Assembly: GCA_029563075.1 (NCBI GenBank) | Contig: JAKQTN010000052.1 | Coordinates: 122,737 to 186,736, forward strand | DNA: 64,000 bases | Reading direction: 5' to 3' | Origin: Pseudomonadota bacterium | Lineage (GTDB): Bacteria; Pseudomonadota; Gammaproteobacteria; Burkholderiales; Methylophilaceae | In this document: positions 17,478-26,872 of the stretch, one piece after another | Layout: each line of letters starts with the position of its first letter | How positions within the stretch are numbered: position 1 is the first letter of the stretch | Notes under the pieces: model-generated | What the model saw: only the letters and a program-made list of their open reading frames with translations | The model's database searches: none | Told to the model about the DNA's origin: nothing | Translations under genes and position numbers: made by a program

Positions 17478-19453
17478 TACCGGAATTAGGTCTGTTTTCG
17501 CTCATCCTTGCATTTTTCTTTGCCATCATTCAAGGCACATTGCCTTTGGTTGGTGTGTGGAAAAATAACGCTACACTATCAAACTTCGCCGTGCCTGCCG
17601 CACGCGCGCAATTTGTGTTTATTGCACTGGCTTTTGTTTGCTTGGGTTATTCATTTTATGCCAATGATTTTTCGGTATTATATGTCGCATCCAACTCCAA
17701 CTCGCACTTGCCATTAGTCTATCGCCTGGCAGCGGTGTGGGGCGGTCATGAAGGCTCGATGCTGTTATGGGTGAGCATACTGGCGGTGTGGACGATGGCG
17801 GTGACCATGTTTGCCAAGGGGCTTCCCACGAGTTTTAGAATCCGCTTGATCGCCGTCATGGGTTTGGTGAGTGTCGGCTTCCTCGCTTTTATCATATTCA
17901 CTTCCAACCCATTCGAGCGCCTGATCCCGGCCGCAGTTGATGGTCGCGATCTGAACCCCTTGCTGCAAGATCCCGGCATGGTATTCCACCCGCCCGTGCT
18001 CTATATGGGCTATGTCGGTTTCTCAGTCGCCTTTGCGTTTGCGATCGCAGCGTTGCTGGATGGCCGTTTGGATATCACATGGGCGCGCTGGACGCGGCCT
18101 TGGACCACCGTCGCCTGGGTATTTTTAACGCTGGGAATCGCCTTTGGCAGTGAGTGGGCTTATTACGAGTTGGGCTGGGGCGGTTGGTGGTTTTGGGATG
18201 CGGTTGAAAACGCTTCGTTTATGCCGTGGCTGGTGGGCACGGCGCTCATTCACTCATTAGCGGTTACCGAGAAGCGTGACGCATTTAAGGTATGGACGGT
18301 ATTGCTTTCCATCTGCGCATTCTCCTTAAGCCTGCTAGGCACGTTCCTGGTGCGCTCGGGCGTGCTGACCTCAGTGCATGCGTTTGCGACGGATCCAGGA
18401 CGCGGCTTGTTTATTCTGGTTTATCTGGTCGTTGTGATAGGCGGCGCTTTGCTGCTGTTTGCCTTAAGAGCGCCAACAGTTGGTTTGGGCGAAAGGTTCG
18501 ATGTGGTTTCACGCGAATCCATGCTGCTAGCTAATAACGTTGTGCTGGCCGCCGCTGCCGGCTCGGTTCTGCTCGGCACGATGTATCCCTTGCTGATGGA
18601 CGCGCTTGGCGCAGGCAAAATTTCGGTAGGGCCACCGTATTTTGATGCGGTATTTGTTGCCATTATGGTGCCGGGAATTTTTCTGATGGGCCTGGGACCG
18701 CTGGCCAAATGGAAAAAAGCCAGCTTGCCGGAAATCGGCACGCGTCTGCGCGTGGCAGCAGTGATCAGCGTGGTTTCTGCATTGTTAGTGCCTTCCGTCA
18801 TGGGTAAACTTACCTTAATGGCGGCTGTAGGCGTGTTTTTGGGTATTTGGGTGATGAGTACCAGCTTGATTCTGTTGGTGAATAGACTCAAAACAAGACA
18901 AACGGCGGTACCCAATTTAATCGAAAACCTCAAAGGCATTCCACTGGCATTTTATGGCATGTTGCTTGCCCACATTGGCATTGGCGTATTTGTTTTAGGC
19001 GTCACCTTGGTAAAAGGTTATGAATCGGAACAAGATTTACGCATGGAAGTGAATGATGTTGCACACATAGGCAATCTGGCATTTCGTTTTGAAGGTGCGA
19101 AAGAGGTTGCAGGGCCGAACTATTTGTCTTCGCTAGGCAAATTTATAGTCACCAGCAACAGCAAGGAAGTCGCTGTGCTTCATCCTGAAAAACGCTTTTA
19201 CCCGGTGCAAGGCGCGATGATGACGGAAGCGGACATTGAGCCAGGCGTGTTAGAAGACATTTATGTTTCACTGGGCGAACCGCTTGAGAATGGCGCCTGG
19301 AGCGTACGGATTTATATCAAGCCATTTGTGCGATGGATATGGGCAGGCTGCATTTTAATGGCCTTGGGCGGCATTTTAGCGCTCATGGACCGCCGTTATC
19401 GTATTGTCAACAAAAAGGAAACAAGAGAAGCACAAGAGGGTTTTGAGGCATAA
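17474..19453 (+). CDS. ccmF: Cytochrome c haem lyase subunit CcmF
   Basis: Large integral membrane subunit of the haem lyase, 659 residues, with about 13-15 hydrophobic segments. The WWD motif is [19 protein letters not shown] (~residue 235) and conserved His residues lie in [21 protein letters not shown] context and [10 protein letters not shown] periplasmic domain sits near the C-terminus. GTG at 17474 overlaps the ccmE stop region. It is the main catalytic component that joins haem to CXXCH motifs. Confidence 0.96.
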   Translation: MIPELGLFSLILAFFFAIIQGTLPLVGVWKNNATLSNFAVPAARAQFVFIALAFVCLGYSFYANDFSVLYVASNSNSHLPLVYRLAAVWGGHEGSMLLWVSILAVWTMAVTMFAKGLPTSFRIRLIAVMGLVSVGFLAFIIFTSNPFERLIPAAVDGRDLNPLLQDPGMVFHPPVLYMGYVGFSVAFAFAIAALLDGRLDITWARWTRPWTTVAWVFLTLGIAFGSEWAYYELGWGGWWFWDAVENASFMPWLVGTALIHSLAVTEKRDAFKVWTVLLSICAFSLSLLGTFLVRSGVLTSVHAFATDPGRGLFILVYLVVVIGGALLLFALRAPTVGLGERFDVVSRESMLLANNVVLAAAAGSVLLGTMYPLLMDALGAGKISVGPPYFDAVFVAIMVPGIFLMGLGPLAKWKKASLPEIGTRLRVAAVISVVSALLVPSVMGKLTLMAAVGVFLGIWVMSTSLILLVNRLKTRQTAVPNLIENLKGIPLAFYGMLLAHIGIGVFVLGVTLVKGYESEQDLRMEVNDVAHIGNLAFRFEGAKEVAGPNYLSSLGKFIVTSNSKEVAVLHPEKRFYPVQGAMMTEADIEPGVLEDIYVSLGEPLENGAWSVRIYIKPFVRWIWAGCILMALGGILALMDRRYRIVNKKETREAQEGFEA

Positions 19454-19469
19454 CCGGGGCTATTAACTG

Positions 19470-20003
19470 ATGAAAAGAACGATTAAATTTTTATTGCCAC
19501 TGGTTTTGTTTCTCATTGCAGTTGGGTTCTTATTTAAAGGCTTGTTTTTGGATCCTCGCGAAGTGCCATCGCCACTGGTAGGCAAGCCCGCACCCAGCTT
19601 TCAGGCGCCGGTACTGGGCGAAGCGGGCAAGACCTTTAATAGCGATGACATGAAAGGCCAGGTATGGCTGCTCAACGTCTGGGCATCTTGGTGTGCCGCT
19701 TGCCGCGAGGAGCATCCTGTGTTGATGGCGATGGAAAAGACAGGTCAAATCGCCACTTATGGGCTGGATTACAAAGATACCGATGCCGAAGCGCAGGCGG
19801 TGCTTAAGGAGCATGGCAATCCTTACAAAGTGGTTGCGACCGATGCGGATGGTAAAATCGGCATTGATTACGGCGTGTACGGCGTGCCGGAAACTTATGT
19901 GATTGATAAAACAGGTGTGATTCGTTATAAACAAATCGGCCCGATTACAGAGGAAATTCTGCTTACAAAAATTGTACCCTTGTTAAAAGAACTGCAACGA
20001 TGA
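19470..20003 (+). CDS. ccmG: Thiol:disulfide interchange protein CcmG/DsbE
   Basis: Membrane-anchored periplasmic thioredoxin, 177 residues, that reduces apocytochrome c Cys pairs before haem attachment. After an N-terminal transmembrane segment the active site reads NVWASWCAACREEHP (WCAAC), followed by GLDYKDTDAEA and the cis-Pro loop YGVYGVPETYVID. Length matches DsbE. It follows ccmF by 16 bp and overlaps ccmH by 4 bp. Confidence 0.94.
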   Translation: MKRTIKFLLPLVLFLIAVGFLFKGLFLDPREVPSPLVGKPAPSFQAPVLGEAGKTFNSDDMKGQVWLLNVWASWCAACREEHPVLMAMEKTGQIATYGLDYKDTDAEAQAVLKEHGNPYKVVATDADGKIGIDYGVYGVPETYVIDKTGVIRYKQIGPITEEILLTKIVPLLKELQR

Positions 20004-20428
20004 AAAAACTGCTCATACTATTCTTGCTGGTTTTTAACTTTTTGTTAAGTACAAGCGCCGCATTCGCGGGCGAAGCCAAGCCCTTGGCAGAAGACCCGGT
20101 GCTTGAAGCGCGGCTCAAAGCCATGTCGCATGAGCTGCGTTGTCTGGTGTGTCAAAACCAGACACTTGCAGATTCAAACTCGCCGCTGGCTGAGGATTTG
20201 CGTAAGGAAATCCGCGCGCAAATGCGTGCGGGTAAAAGCGATCAGGAAGTCGTCGATTACCTGGTAGCGCGTTACGGCGATTTTGTGCGCTATCGCCCGC
20301 CTGTGAATAGCAACACCGCATTATTGTGGTTTGGGCCGTTCTTGCTGCTGCTCATTGGTGGGTTTGTGCTATATAGAGTGCTTAAAAAGCAAGCAGGCAG
20401 TGACGATATTCAAGGAGAAGACGGATGA
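20000..20428 (+). CDS. ccmH: Cytochrome c-type biogenesis protein CcmH
   Basis: Small CcmH/CycL, 142 residues: signal peptide, then the redox motif LRCLVCQNQTLADSNSPLA (RCXXCQ), and a C-terminal transmembrane helix (LLWFGPFLLLLIGGFVLY). It is the short form, not the E. coli fusion with a CcmI-like TPR domain. Normally ccmI would follow with an ATGA overlap; here that overlap opens only a 12-codon frame and then a terminator, so the operon ends at ccmH. Confidence 0.93.
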   Translation: MKKLLILFLLVFNFLLSTSAAFAGEAKPLAEDPVLEARLKAMSHELRCLVCQNQTLADSNSPLAEDLRKEIRAQMRAGKSDQEVVDYLVARYGDFVRYRPPVNSNTALLWFGPFLLLLIGGFVLYRVLKKQAGSDDIQGEDG

Positions 20429-20463
20429 ATGTCACTTCATTGGTGTTAAGTAGTAAAAAATAA
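20425..20463 (+). other. 12-codon open frame at the expected ccmI position
   Basis: ATG at 20425 overlaps the ccmH TGA as ATGA and has a strong AAGGAGAAG (20412-20420) in front, yet the frame encodes only MNVTSLVLSSKK before TAA. It has the translation signals expected for ccmI but no CcmI sequence. It may be a remnant of a deleted gene or chance; expression is unproven. Confidence 0.3.
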
Positions 20464-20477
20464 TAGCGCCATGAAAT

Positions 20478-20507
20478 AAAAAGGCTTGCGAAAATGCAAG
20501 CCTTTTT
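20478..20507 (+). terminator. Intrinsic terminator of the ccm operon
   Basis: Perfect 12-bp stem AAAAAGGCTTGC (20478-20489) / GCAAGCCTTTTT (20496-20507) with a 6-nt loop and flanking A and T tracts. It could also serve the convergent porin gene on the other strand. Confidence 0.88.
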
Positions 20508-20565
20508 ATCATTTTAAATGCTCTTAAAGCCAATATCCATGCGGCTTACAGAGCATGTGTTTTGA

Positions 20566-21825
20566 TTAGAAGTTATGCGTATATTGGAAACTCAAAATAT
20601 CTACGCTACCTTCATAGTCACCACGTACACGACCATTGCCTGTCGCTATTTGGTTGTCATCAATTTCCGCATCGCTAATAAATAAGTGTGCATAACCAAC
20701 ATCAAACTTTGAGGCGGGAGACATCACATAACTTGCGCCTAGAGATAGCCACTTTCTATCGTTGCCTGGTATGCGCGCAGTGCGGAACTCATCTTTAATC
20801 GCCTCTTCGTCATATGCCAAGCCAGCGCGCAGCTTAACAGCATCGCTGTAGTGATAATTTGCACCAATAGAATAACGCATGGTGTTTTCCCAGTTTTCTG
20901 GCGTCACGGTTAATAACGTGCCGTTATCACGATAAACAGCTAATTCTTCAAATTGGCTCCAGCGCGTCCAAGTCACGTCGCCCATTAAATCCCACTTATC
21001 ATTTACGCGGCTAAATGCGCTTAGCGATAAACTTCCCGGAAGAGAAACATCGGCTTTTACATCACCATTTGCAGTTGCTGCCAAGACGGCTGGGGGTAGA
21101 ATATTTGTAGGCCGCCTAAACTTGGCATCCCCCTCAAGATGTTGTTCAACTTTTGAGCGATAAGCAACGCCAATACGCGTATCAGTGGTAGCTTGGTAAA
21201 TCGCGCCTAGATTAAACCCAAATCCCCAGTCATCTCCCTCAATCTTCACACTGCCCTGTCCAGCAGCGCCAAAATTCACTGCACGGGTAAGCGTCGCCTC
21301 TGCCCGCATGACAGAAACACCAACGCCTAATGAAAGTCGGTCATTCACTTTAAAAGCAATAGACGGGTTAATATTAATGGTTTTTACTTCAGACATATCA
21401 GCCTGAAAGCGACCTAGCCATTCTTTATCATATTCGGTTTTAAGGCCAAAAGGTGCATTGATACCGACTCCCACCTTAATTGAAGGGCTAATCTCAGTCA
21501 TAAAATAAAAGTTTGGTACAAGCGCTAAATCTCCGGCATTAGGACCCTCATCGCCCAATGGTTTTCCTGCACCAGCTACCGAACCTTTGTTATTAAACTC
21601 AGCATTTGGCTTAATCAGATGCAACGCGCCAACCGCCTGCGTGCCTTCAATGTAAGTCATGCCAGCGGGGTTAAAGAAAATGGTACTTGCATCTTCAGCG
21701 ATAGCCGATCCGCCTGCGTAAGCGTTACCCATTCCGCTGCCGCTTTGTTCAATCAATGCAAAGCCAGCGGCCTGTGCTGCAATGGGTGTTGTAAAAATCA
21801 CAAAACTTATAACTATTTTTTTCAT
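20566..21825 (-). CDS. FadL/OmpP1/TodX family outer membrane porin
   Basis: A 419-residue outer membrane beta-barrel protein for uptake of hydrophobic compounds. The signal peptide ends AAQA, and the mature N-terminus AGFALIEQSGSGMGNAYAGG with EDASTIFFNPAGMTYI is diagnostic of the FadL/OmpP1 family (hatch domain NPA motif). The barrel ends in an aromatic residue (FQYTHNF), as needed for Bam insertion. It is divergent from rpfF; fatty-acid-like DSF signals are chemically plausible ligands, but that is inference from context only. Confidence 0.88.
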   Translation of the reverse strand: MKKIVISFVIFTTPIAAQAAGFALIEQSGSGMGNAYAGGSAIAEDASTIFFNPAGMTYIEGTQAVGALHLIKPNAEFNNKGSVAGAGKPLGDEGPNAGDLALVPNFYFMTEISPSIKVGVGINAPFGLKTEYDKEWLGRFQADMSEVKTININPSIAFKVNDRLSLGVGVSVMRAEATLTRAVNFGAAGQGSVKIEGDDWGFGFNLGAIYQATTDTRIGVAYRSKVEQHLEGDAKFRRPTNILPPAVLAATANGDVKADVSLPGSLSLSAFSRVNDKWDLMGDVTWTRWSQFEELAVYRDNGTLLTVTPENWENTMRYSIGANYHYSDAVKLRAGLAYDEEAIKDEFRTARIPGNDRKWLSLGASYVMSPASKFDVGYAHLFISDAEIDDNQIATGNGRVRGDYEGSVDILSFQYTHNF

Positions 21826-21943
21826 GGCACACGCTTCCCTGAGGTTGGATTATATTTTTATATACAAATGAATATTACATCAATGAGTTAGAAATTGTTG
21901 TTAGAGTGATTTATTTGAAACAAGAAATAACTTTTCAAAAATA

Positions 21944-21965
21944 ATTGTTGTTATATACCAACAAT
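21944..21965. promoter_or_regulatory. 7-bp inverted repeat between porin gene and rpfF
   Basis: ATTGTTG (21944-21950) and CAACAAT (21959-21965) are perfect inverted copies with an 8-bp AT-rich spacer. This is the form of an operator for a dimeric regulator, in the 306-bp gap shared by the porin gene and rpfF. Confidence 0.4.
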
Positions 21966-22018
21966 CTACCCGAAAAAGAATATTTTTTCAAAATTATCTT
22001 CTTGAGGCAATTAATTAT

Positions 22019-22048
22019 TAAGCCTATAGTTTTAGCTGTATAGGTTTA
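22019..22048. promoter_or_regulatory. 10-bp inverted repeat upstream of rpfF
   Basis: TAAGCCTATA (22019-22028) and TATAGGTTTA (22039-22048) pair at 9 of 10 positions around a 10-nt spacer, about 85 bp before the rpfF start. It could be an operator or a leader hairpin. The rest of the 21826-22131 gap is AT-rich with no gene. Confidence 0.35.
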
Positions 22049-22131
22049 TTTAATAATAACTATATGATTTGAATTCAATAAAAAGAATGGTTGTTTAGAC
22101 TAACGGATAATAACTTTACTAGGAGAATAGC

Positions 22132-23031
22132 ATGAATACCGTGGTAGATTTTCAGCTAATGAATAATGCAACACTTACCCAAGTAAGAACACGTTTTGAA
22201 GAAGAGTTTGGGGTGATGACTTATTACATGAACCCCGAACCTAGGCCATGTTTTAATAAAACCTGCATGTCAGAGCTACATCAAAGCCAATCTACGCTTG
22301 AAAAAATGCAAGGCGAGGTGATTGCAAATGGAAAATTGAATCAGGCGCATTATCTGGTGCTAGCTTCCGATGTGCCGGGTATATTCAACCTGGGTGGTGA
22401 TTTGTCTGTGTTTGGGGAGCTAATTCGTGCTAAGGCGCGCGACCACTTATTAAGCTACGCCAAGTTGTGCGTCAATAATGTGTGGACTTTTTATAACATG
22501 CAGGCACCAGTGACTACGATTTCACTAGTACAGGGACAGGCAATGGGCGGCGGCTTTGAAGCTGCGCTTGCCGCACATGTAATGGTGGCAGAAAAGAGTG
22601 CTGTGATGGGCTTGCCAGAAGTGCTGTTTAATTTGTTCCCCGGCATGGGGGCATTGAGCTTTTTGTCACGTAAAATCGGCATGCCTGCTGCAGAAAAAAT
22701 GGTGCGTTCCGGAAAAATCTATACCGGTGAAGAGCTCTATCAAATGGGCGTGGTGGATGTGCTGGCCGAAGATGGGCAAGGCGAGTATGCGCTCAATAAC
22801 TGGATTAAAAAGCACCATCGTTCGCTTAACTCATTCCAGGCGATTAACCGTGCAAAACAGCGTGTGAATCCACTCACCATTGAAGAGCTTTACGAAATTA
22901 CCGAGATTTGGGTAGATGCGGCGCTTCGGCTGGATGAACGTAACATAAAAGTGATGGAACGTTTAGTACGTGCGCAGAATTCGAAAGTCGGCACGGATGT
23001 TACGCATATCGACGAGAAACAATCAGCCTAA
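22132..23031 (+). CDS. rpfF: DSF synthase RpfF (crotonase family)
   Basis: A 299-residue crotonase-fold enzyme that makes diffusible signal factor, a cis-2-unsaturated fatty acid, from acyl-ACP. It follows Xanthomonas RpfF closely by eye: [19 protein letters not shown], oxyanion segment [30 protein letters not shown] and [10 protein letters not shown]. Both catalytic glutamates of RpfF (in GGFEAAL and GLPEVLF) are present, which ordinary enoyl-CoA isomerases in this clade need not share. AGGAG lies 8 bp before the ATG. Its stop overlaps by 4 bp, tail to tail, with the rpfC-like sensor gene, and rpfG lies beyond, which settles the call. Confidence 0.92.
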   Translation: MNTVVDFQLMNNATLTQVRTRFEEEFGVMTYYMNPEPRPCFNKTCMSELHQSQSTLEKMQGEVIANGKLNQAHYLVLASDVPGIFNLGGDLSVFGELIRAKARDHLLSYAKLCVNNVWTFYNMQAPVTTISLVQGQAMGGGFEAALAAHVMVAEKSAVMGLPEVLFNLFPGMGALSFLSRKIGMPAAEKMVRSGKIYTGEELYQMGVVDVLAEDGQGEYALNNWIKKHHRSLNSFQAINRAKQRVNPLTIEELYEITEIWVDAALRLDERNIKVMERLVRAQNSKVGTDVTHIDEKQSA

Positions 23032-25244
23032 ACTTTAAGCTCTTTGGCCGATACCATTGTTGGTTTTGGACTTTCCTGTGCGGGACGCCGGAGATAATCC
23101 TCTACCGCAAGGGTGAGTTTAGAAAAGTCGCTATTTAAATTATCAAGCATTTCTAATGCTTGTTTCGCTGGTATTGATGCATTCAGCCTGCCAATCATTT
23201 CGGTGGTTGCCGCAAGCTGGGTAGCGCCCACACTCAGGCTGTTTCCTTTTAAGGCGTGGCAGAAATCGTGCAGTTCGCCAAAGTGTTTCTGTTTGGCAGC
23301 GGCTTCGATCTTATATATCAGTTTCAGGGAATCAGCCAGGAAGTTTCTCAGCAAGCGGTGCATGAACAGTTCATCGCCTGCGCCGATTTTTTCAAGTTCT
23401 TTCAGGGTGCGCAGATCTAATTCCAAATTGTCTGCTTCAAGGTCAGACTCTATGTTTACCGGGTTATTCAGTGCGTTGTTCATCCACTGTGCGGCAGTAT
23501 TCGGGGCGAGGTTGAGGATACGCTCAATCGTATTGAACAATGTTGCGGCATCGATAGGCTTGGTCAGGAAAGCGTCAAAACCGGCATCACTTGCAGCTTC
23601 TCTGGCTGTTAATGTAGCGTCTGCGGTAAATAAAATAAAGCGAGTGGCCTTGTCGTCCGGCTGGGTAAATCTGTAGATTTTCAGGGCATCCGTACCGCTC
23701 ATTCCGGCCATATTGAGGTCGGTAATGACAAGGTCGAATTTTCGTTGCTCAAGAACATTTAGCATTTCATCACCATTGCTAACAATCTCGACGTGGTGAC
23801 CAGGCAGTGAGAGCAGACGGGTGATGATTTTCTGGTTAGTGCTTTCATCTTCACATACCAATATATCCAGCGCTTTGGTATTTTTGCCGGCTGTAGAGAT
23901 GGGCGCTATTACAGCAATGGCAGGCGTTTCTATTGCGGGTTCAGCGGTGCTGACTTCTTCGGCGATGACTTTTTCCAGGTTCAGGTCGAACCAGAAGCGG
24001 CTTCCCACGCCCTCTGTACTTTGAAAATTAAGCGACCCGCCCATTTCTTCGACCATATGCTTGGCAATCGTCAGGCCTAAGCCGCTGCCGCCAAATTTTC
24101 GAGTTGTTGATGAATCGGCCTGGGTAAAGCTTTCAAAAACTTTATGCTGTTTGTTAGCAGGAATGCCGATGCCGGTATCCGCCACTTCAAAACGTACGGT
24201 TGATTTCTCTGCATCTTCCTGTAGTACGGTGGCCGATATTGTGACGCTGCCTTCCTGGGTGAACTTGATGGCATTGCCCAGCAAATTGGCCAGCACTTGG
24301 CGTAATACGAAAGCATCGCCTTTCAGGCTGCCCAGTGCATTTGATACGCTGGCACCCAACTGAATGCCTTTACTATTGGCTTGGGAACGGAAAATTTCCA
24401 ACGAATCATGCACAGCTTCTTCAGGTGAGAAAGGAACGTTCTCAACAGTGAATTTACGCTCTTCGATCTTGGTAAAATCCAGCACGTTGTTGAGCAGAGA
24501 GAGCAGCAGTTTCGATGAACTCTCCAGCGATTTAAGCAGGTCCTTCTGATCCGCATTGAGCGGTGTGGTCTTAAATAAAGTGCTGATGCCGATAATGCCA
24601 TTGAGTGGGGTGCGGATTTCGTGGCTCATATTGGCAACGAAATGTGTTTTGGCCAGGCTGGCTTCCGCTGCTTTTTGGCGCTCTATTTCAGCCTTATGTG
24701 TGGCTTCGTGCATTCTTTCAATCAGCTTGGCCACATAAAGCGGTAAAGCAATCAGGATAATCAAAAAACCATATACGATGGACTTGTGATCCATCCAAAA
24801 CGGATTAACCTGGGTAGCAACTATAAAGCCTAGAATACTGATAATCTGCGAATGGTATAGATACTTTTTGCCGAAACGAAAACCGTTGCCAAAAGTGACC
24901 CACAGGTAGACGCCAATCAATACAACACCGACGTCACCGGCCAGAGATAAAAATGTCGAGGTGCCGATAACGTCAAGCCAGTTGCCTAAAAGCCGTCTAA
25001 TCGGCGATTTTTGTTTGGCTATGCTTACTGCAATCAGCAGCATGATCGTAAAAACATCAAAAGCCATAAGGCAATAGAAACCGATCATCTCCCCATGAGG
25101 GATAACTTTGTCGGTAGCAAAATTACTGAGCAAATATAGCGTAAATATTGTGCCGATGGCGAGCCGGGTCGTCGCCTGCTCAAGTTCCAGCGGATCGCAG
25201 TGGCTAGCCGAATTTTTGTACCAGGTTTTGAATAATCTCAGCAT
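23028..25244 (-). CDS. rpfC: RpfC-like hybrid sensor histidine kinase (DSF sensor)
   Basis: A 738-residue hybrid kinase. Order: about five N-terminal transmembrane helices (to ~residue 175) including [19 protein letters not shown], a coiled coil, HisKA with [15 protein letters not shown] (His ~207), HATPase with N, G1 (DTGIGIP) and G2 (GGSGLGLTI) boxes, a receiver domain with phospho-Asp in [11 protein letters not shown] (~510), and an Hpt domain with CHALKGNS near the C-terminus. This TM-HK-REC-Hpt layout is that of RpfC, which senses DSF, restrains RpfF and phosphorylates RpfG. Downstream gene in the rpfG-REC-rpfC operon, convergent with rpfF. Confidence 0.92.
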   Translation of the reverse strand: MLRLFKTWYKNSASHCDPLELEQATTRLAIGTIFTLYLLSNFATDKVIPHGEMIGFYCLMAFDVFTIMLLIAVSIAKQKSPIRRLLGNWLDVIGTSTFLSLAGDVGVVLIGVYLWVTFGNGFRFGKKYLYHSQIISILGFIVATQVNPFWMDHKSIVYGFLIILIALPLYVAKLIERMHEATHKAEIERQKAAEASLAKTHFVANMSHEIRTPLNGIIGISTLFKTTPLNADQKDLLKSLESSSKLLLSLLNNVLDFTKIEERKFTVENVPFSPEEAVHDSLEIFRSQANSKGIQLGASVSNALGSLKGDAFVLRQVLANLLGNAIKFTQEGSVTISATVLQEDAEKSTVRFEVADTGIGIPANKQHKVFESFTQADSSTTRKFGGSGLGLTIAKHMVEEMGGSLNFQSTEGVGSRFWFDLNLEKVIAEEVSTAEPAIETPAIAVIAPISTAGKNTKALDILVCEDESTNQKIITRLLSLPGHHVEIVSNGDEMLNVLEQRKFDLVITDLNMAGMSGTDALKIYRFTQPDDKATRFILFTADATLTAREAASDAGFDAFLTKPIDAATLFNTIERILNLAPNTAAQWMNNALNNPVNIESDLEADNLELDLRTLKELEKIGAGDELFMHRLLRNFLADSLKLIYKIEAAAKQKHFGELHDFCHALKGNSLSVGATQLAATTEMIGRLNASIPAKQALEMLDNLNSDFSKLTLAVEDYLRRPAQESPKPTMVSAKELKV

Positions 25245-25254
25245 GATGGATGGC

Positions 25255-25698
25255 CTATTTAATGAGTCCTAAGCCGTAGTACTTTTTGCTTTGTTCCAGC
25301 AGGGTTTTAGCAATTTTTGCTAGTTCCTGAGTCTGTACCGGCTTGGTCAGGCAGGCCGAGGCGCCTGCGGAAATCAGCTCTTGATGCGTAGCTTGGTCTT
25401 TTAATACGGTAACAACAACAATGGCATGGGTCTGTACATTGTCTGCATTTTTAAGCGACTGCACAAATTGCATGCCATTCATTTTGTGCATCCGAAAATC
25501 GGTAATGATCAAATCTACCTGTTTATTCTGCAGCCAGGCGAGCGCTTCTACCGGGTCGGTCATGGTGACAATCTTAAGATCCATTTTGAGGGATTTTAAA
25601 ATCGCTGTGTGAATATCCAGTACGGTCGGCTGGTCATCAATCAGCAAGACGGTTTGTCTAAACTTTGGTGCACTTCGTATGTTGCTTACTTTTGTCAT
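25255..25698 (-). CDS. Receiver-only response regulator between rpfC and rpfG
   Basis: A 147-residue single receiver domain with no output domain. Acidic pair LLIDDQP, phospho-Asp in [13 protein letters not shown], switch Thr in VVVTVLKD and Lys in LTKPV are all present, so it should be phosphorylatable. It resembles the receiver of the neighbouring RpfG (both have IDDQ/VDDQ and the same spacing), which suggests a partial duplication. It sits 15 bp after rpfG and 10 bp before rpfC. Classical Xanthomonas rpf loci lack such a gene; it may be a phosphate sink or shuttle. Confidence 0.88.
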   Translation of the reverse strand: MTKVSNIRSAPKFRQTVLLIDDQPTVLDIHTAILKSLKMDLKIVTMTDPVEALAWLQNKQVDLIITDFRMHKMNGMQFVQSLKNADNVQTHAIVVVTVLKDQATHQELISAGASACLTKPVQTQELAKIAKTLLEQSKKYYGLGLIK

Positions 25699-25713
25699 GA
25701 TGTTTGCTTGGCG

Positions 25714-26784
25714 CTAGTGGATAGCCATTGCGTGTTCTCTGCAGATTTTGTCCAGCTCATTCCGCAACGAAAGCATGGCAGTAACCAGTGCTGGGTCAAA
25801 ATGCTTGCCGCTCTCTTCGCTGATATATTCAAGCGCCTTATCGATGCTCCAGGCTGCTTTGTAGGGGCGGATACTGGTCAGCGCATCGAACACGTCTGCG
25901 ATTGCCACAATGCGCGCAGAAAGCGGGATGTCATGGCCTTTAAGGGCATAGGGGTAGCCGCTTCCATCAAAGCGCTCATGATGGGCTAACGCGATTTCGC
26001 TGCCTTTCTGTAGATATTTTGATGGGCTATCTTGCAAAATTTCATATCCTATTACTGGGTGCCTGCGCATCATTTTTAGTTCCTGGTCATTCAGTGCATC
26101 TTTCTTAAGCAAAACACTATCTGGAATACCGATTTTGCCGATGTCGTGCAAGGGTGCTGCCAGTTCAATCACTTCGGCCTCTTCCTCACTTAGGCCAATG
26201 GCGTCAGCAATGGCCCTGCTGTAAAGCGACATGCGCTGCAAATGCATAGCGGTGTCATAATCCTTATACTCGCCTGCACGCGCTAGTCGCATCAAGGTCT
26301 CTTTTTCGCGGGCCCTAATTTCGGCAGTCGCCGATTTCACCATGCCTTCAAACACATCGCTTCTGTTTTGCAACGCGATATGCTGCTGATGCATAGTCAT
26401 CAAGTTTTTGCTGCGCGCCGTGCATTCATAGATATCGACAGGTTTGCTTAAAAAATCAGTGATGCCTGCATCAAGCGCTGCGTAACGGGTTTCTGCATCT
26501 TTTTTGATCGTAATCATAATGACGGGTACAGATTCATAATGCGGTAACGTTTTAAGCAAACGCGCAAAATCGATACCATTCATTTCCGGCATTACATAAT
26601 CTACAAATACTAAATTGGCTGTGTGCTCGGTTGCCCATTCCAATGCATCTTCTGGGTTGGTTTTTTCAACCACCTTGATTTTAGAGTTGATGCTTTTTAC
26701 GACATGCGTAAGTATCGTCCGACTGGTAGACTGGTCGTCTACAATCAGCACCGAGCAATTATCAAATAGTTCAGCATCCGTCAT
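25714..26784 (-). CDS. rpfG: RpfG: response regulator with HD-GYP cyclic-di-GMP phosphodiesterase
   Basis: A 356-residue REC-HD-GYP protein. The receiver has VLIVDDQSTSR and phospho-Asp in LVFVDYVMPEMNG. The HD-GYP domain has the metal ligands HDIGKIGIPD and the signature HHERFDGSGYP, plus VAIADVFDALTS, so it should hydrolyse cyclic-di-GMP. ATG at 26784 follows AGAGGAAAA at good spacing; an in-frame ATG at 26814 would add ten residues but has no ribosome-binding site. First gene of the rpfG-REC-rpfC operon; it turns the DSF signal into lower cyclic-di-GMP. Confidence 0.93.
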   Translation of the reverse strand: MTDAELFDNCSVLIVDDQSTSRTILTHVVKSINSKIKVVEKTNPEDALEWATEHTANLVFVDYVMPEMNGIDFARLLKTLPHYESVPVIMITIKKDAETRYAALDAGITDFLSKPVDIYECTARSKNLMTMHQQHIALQNRSDVFEGMVKSATAEIRAREKETLMRLARAGEYKDYDTAMHLQRMSLYSRAIADAIGLSEEEAEVIELAAPLHDIGKIGIPDSVLLKKDALNDQELKMMRRHPVIGYEILQDSPSKYLQKGSEIALAHHERFDGSGYPYALKGHDIPLSARIVAIADVFDALTSIRPYKAAWSIDKALEYISEESGKHFDPALVTAMLSLRNELDKICREHAMAIH

Positions 26785-26872
26785 GGTTTTTTCCTCTGGT
26801 ATAAGCTCATTCATGGCTTATTACTATTAGGTAAAGCAATGTTTAAGCCAATTTCAAAAAAATTGGTGGGAT

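Noticed and set aside
22132..23031. Ordinary enoyl-CoA hydratase/isomerase
   Set aside because: Whole-length likeness to RpfF, both catalytic Glu and the rpfC/rpfG neighbours make DSF synthase the better call.
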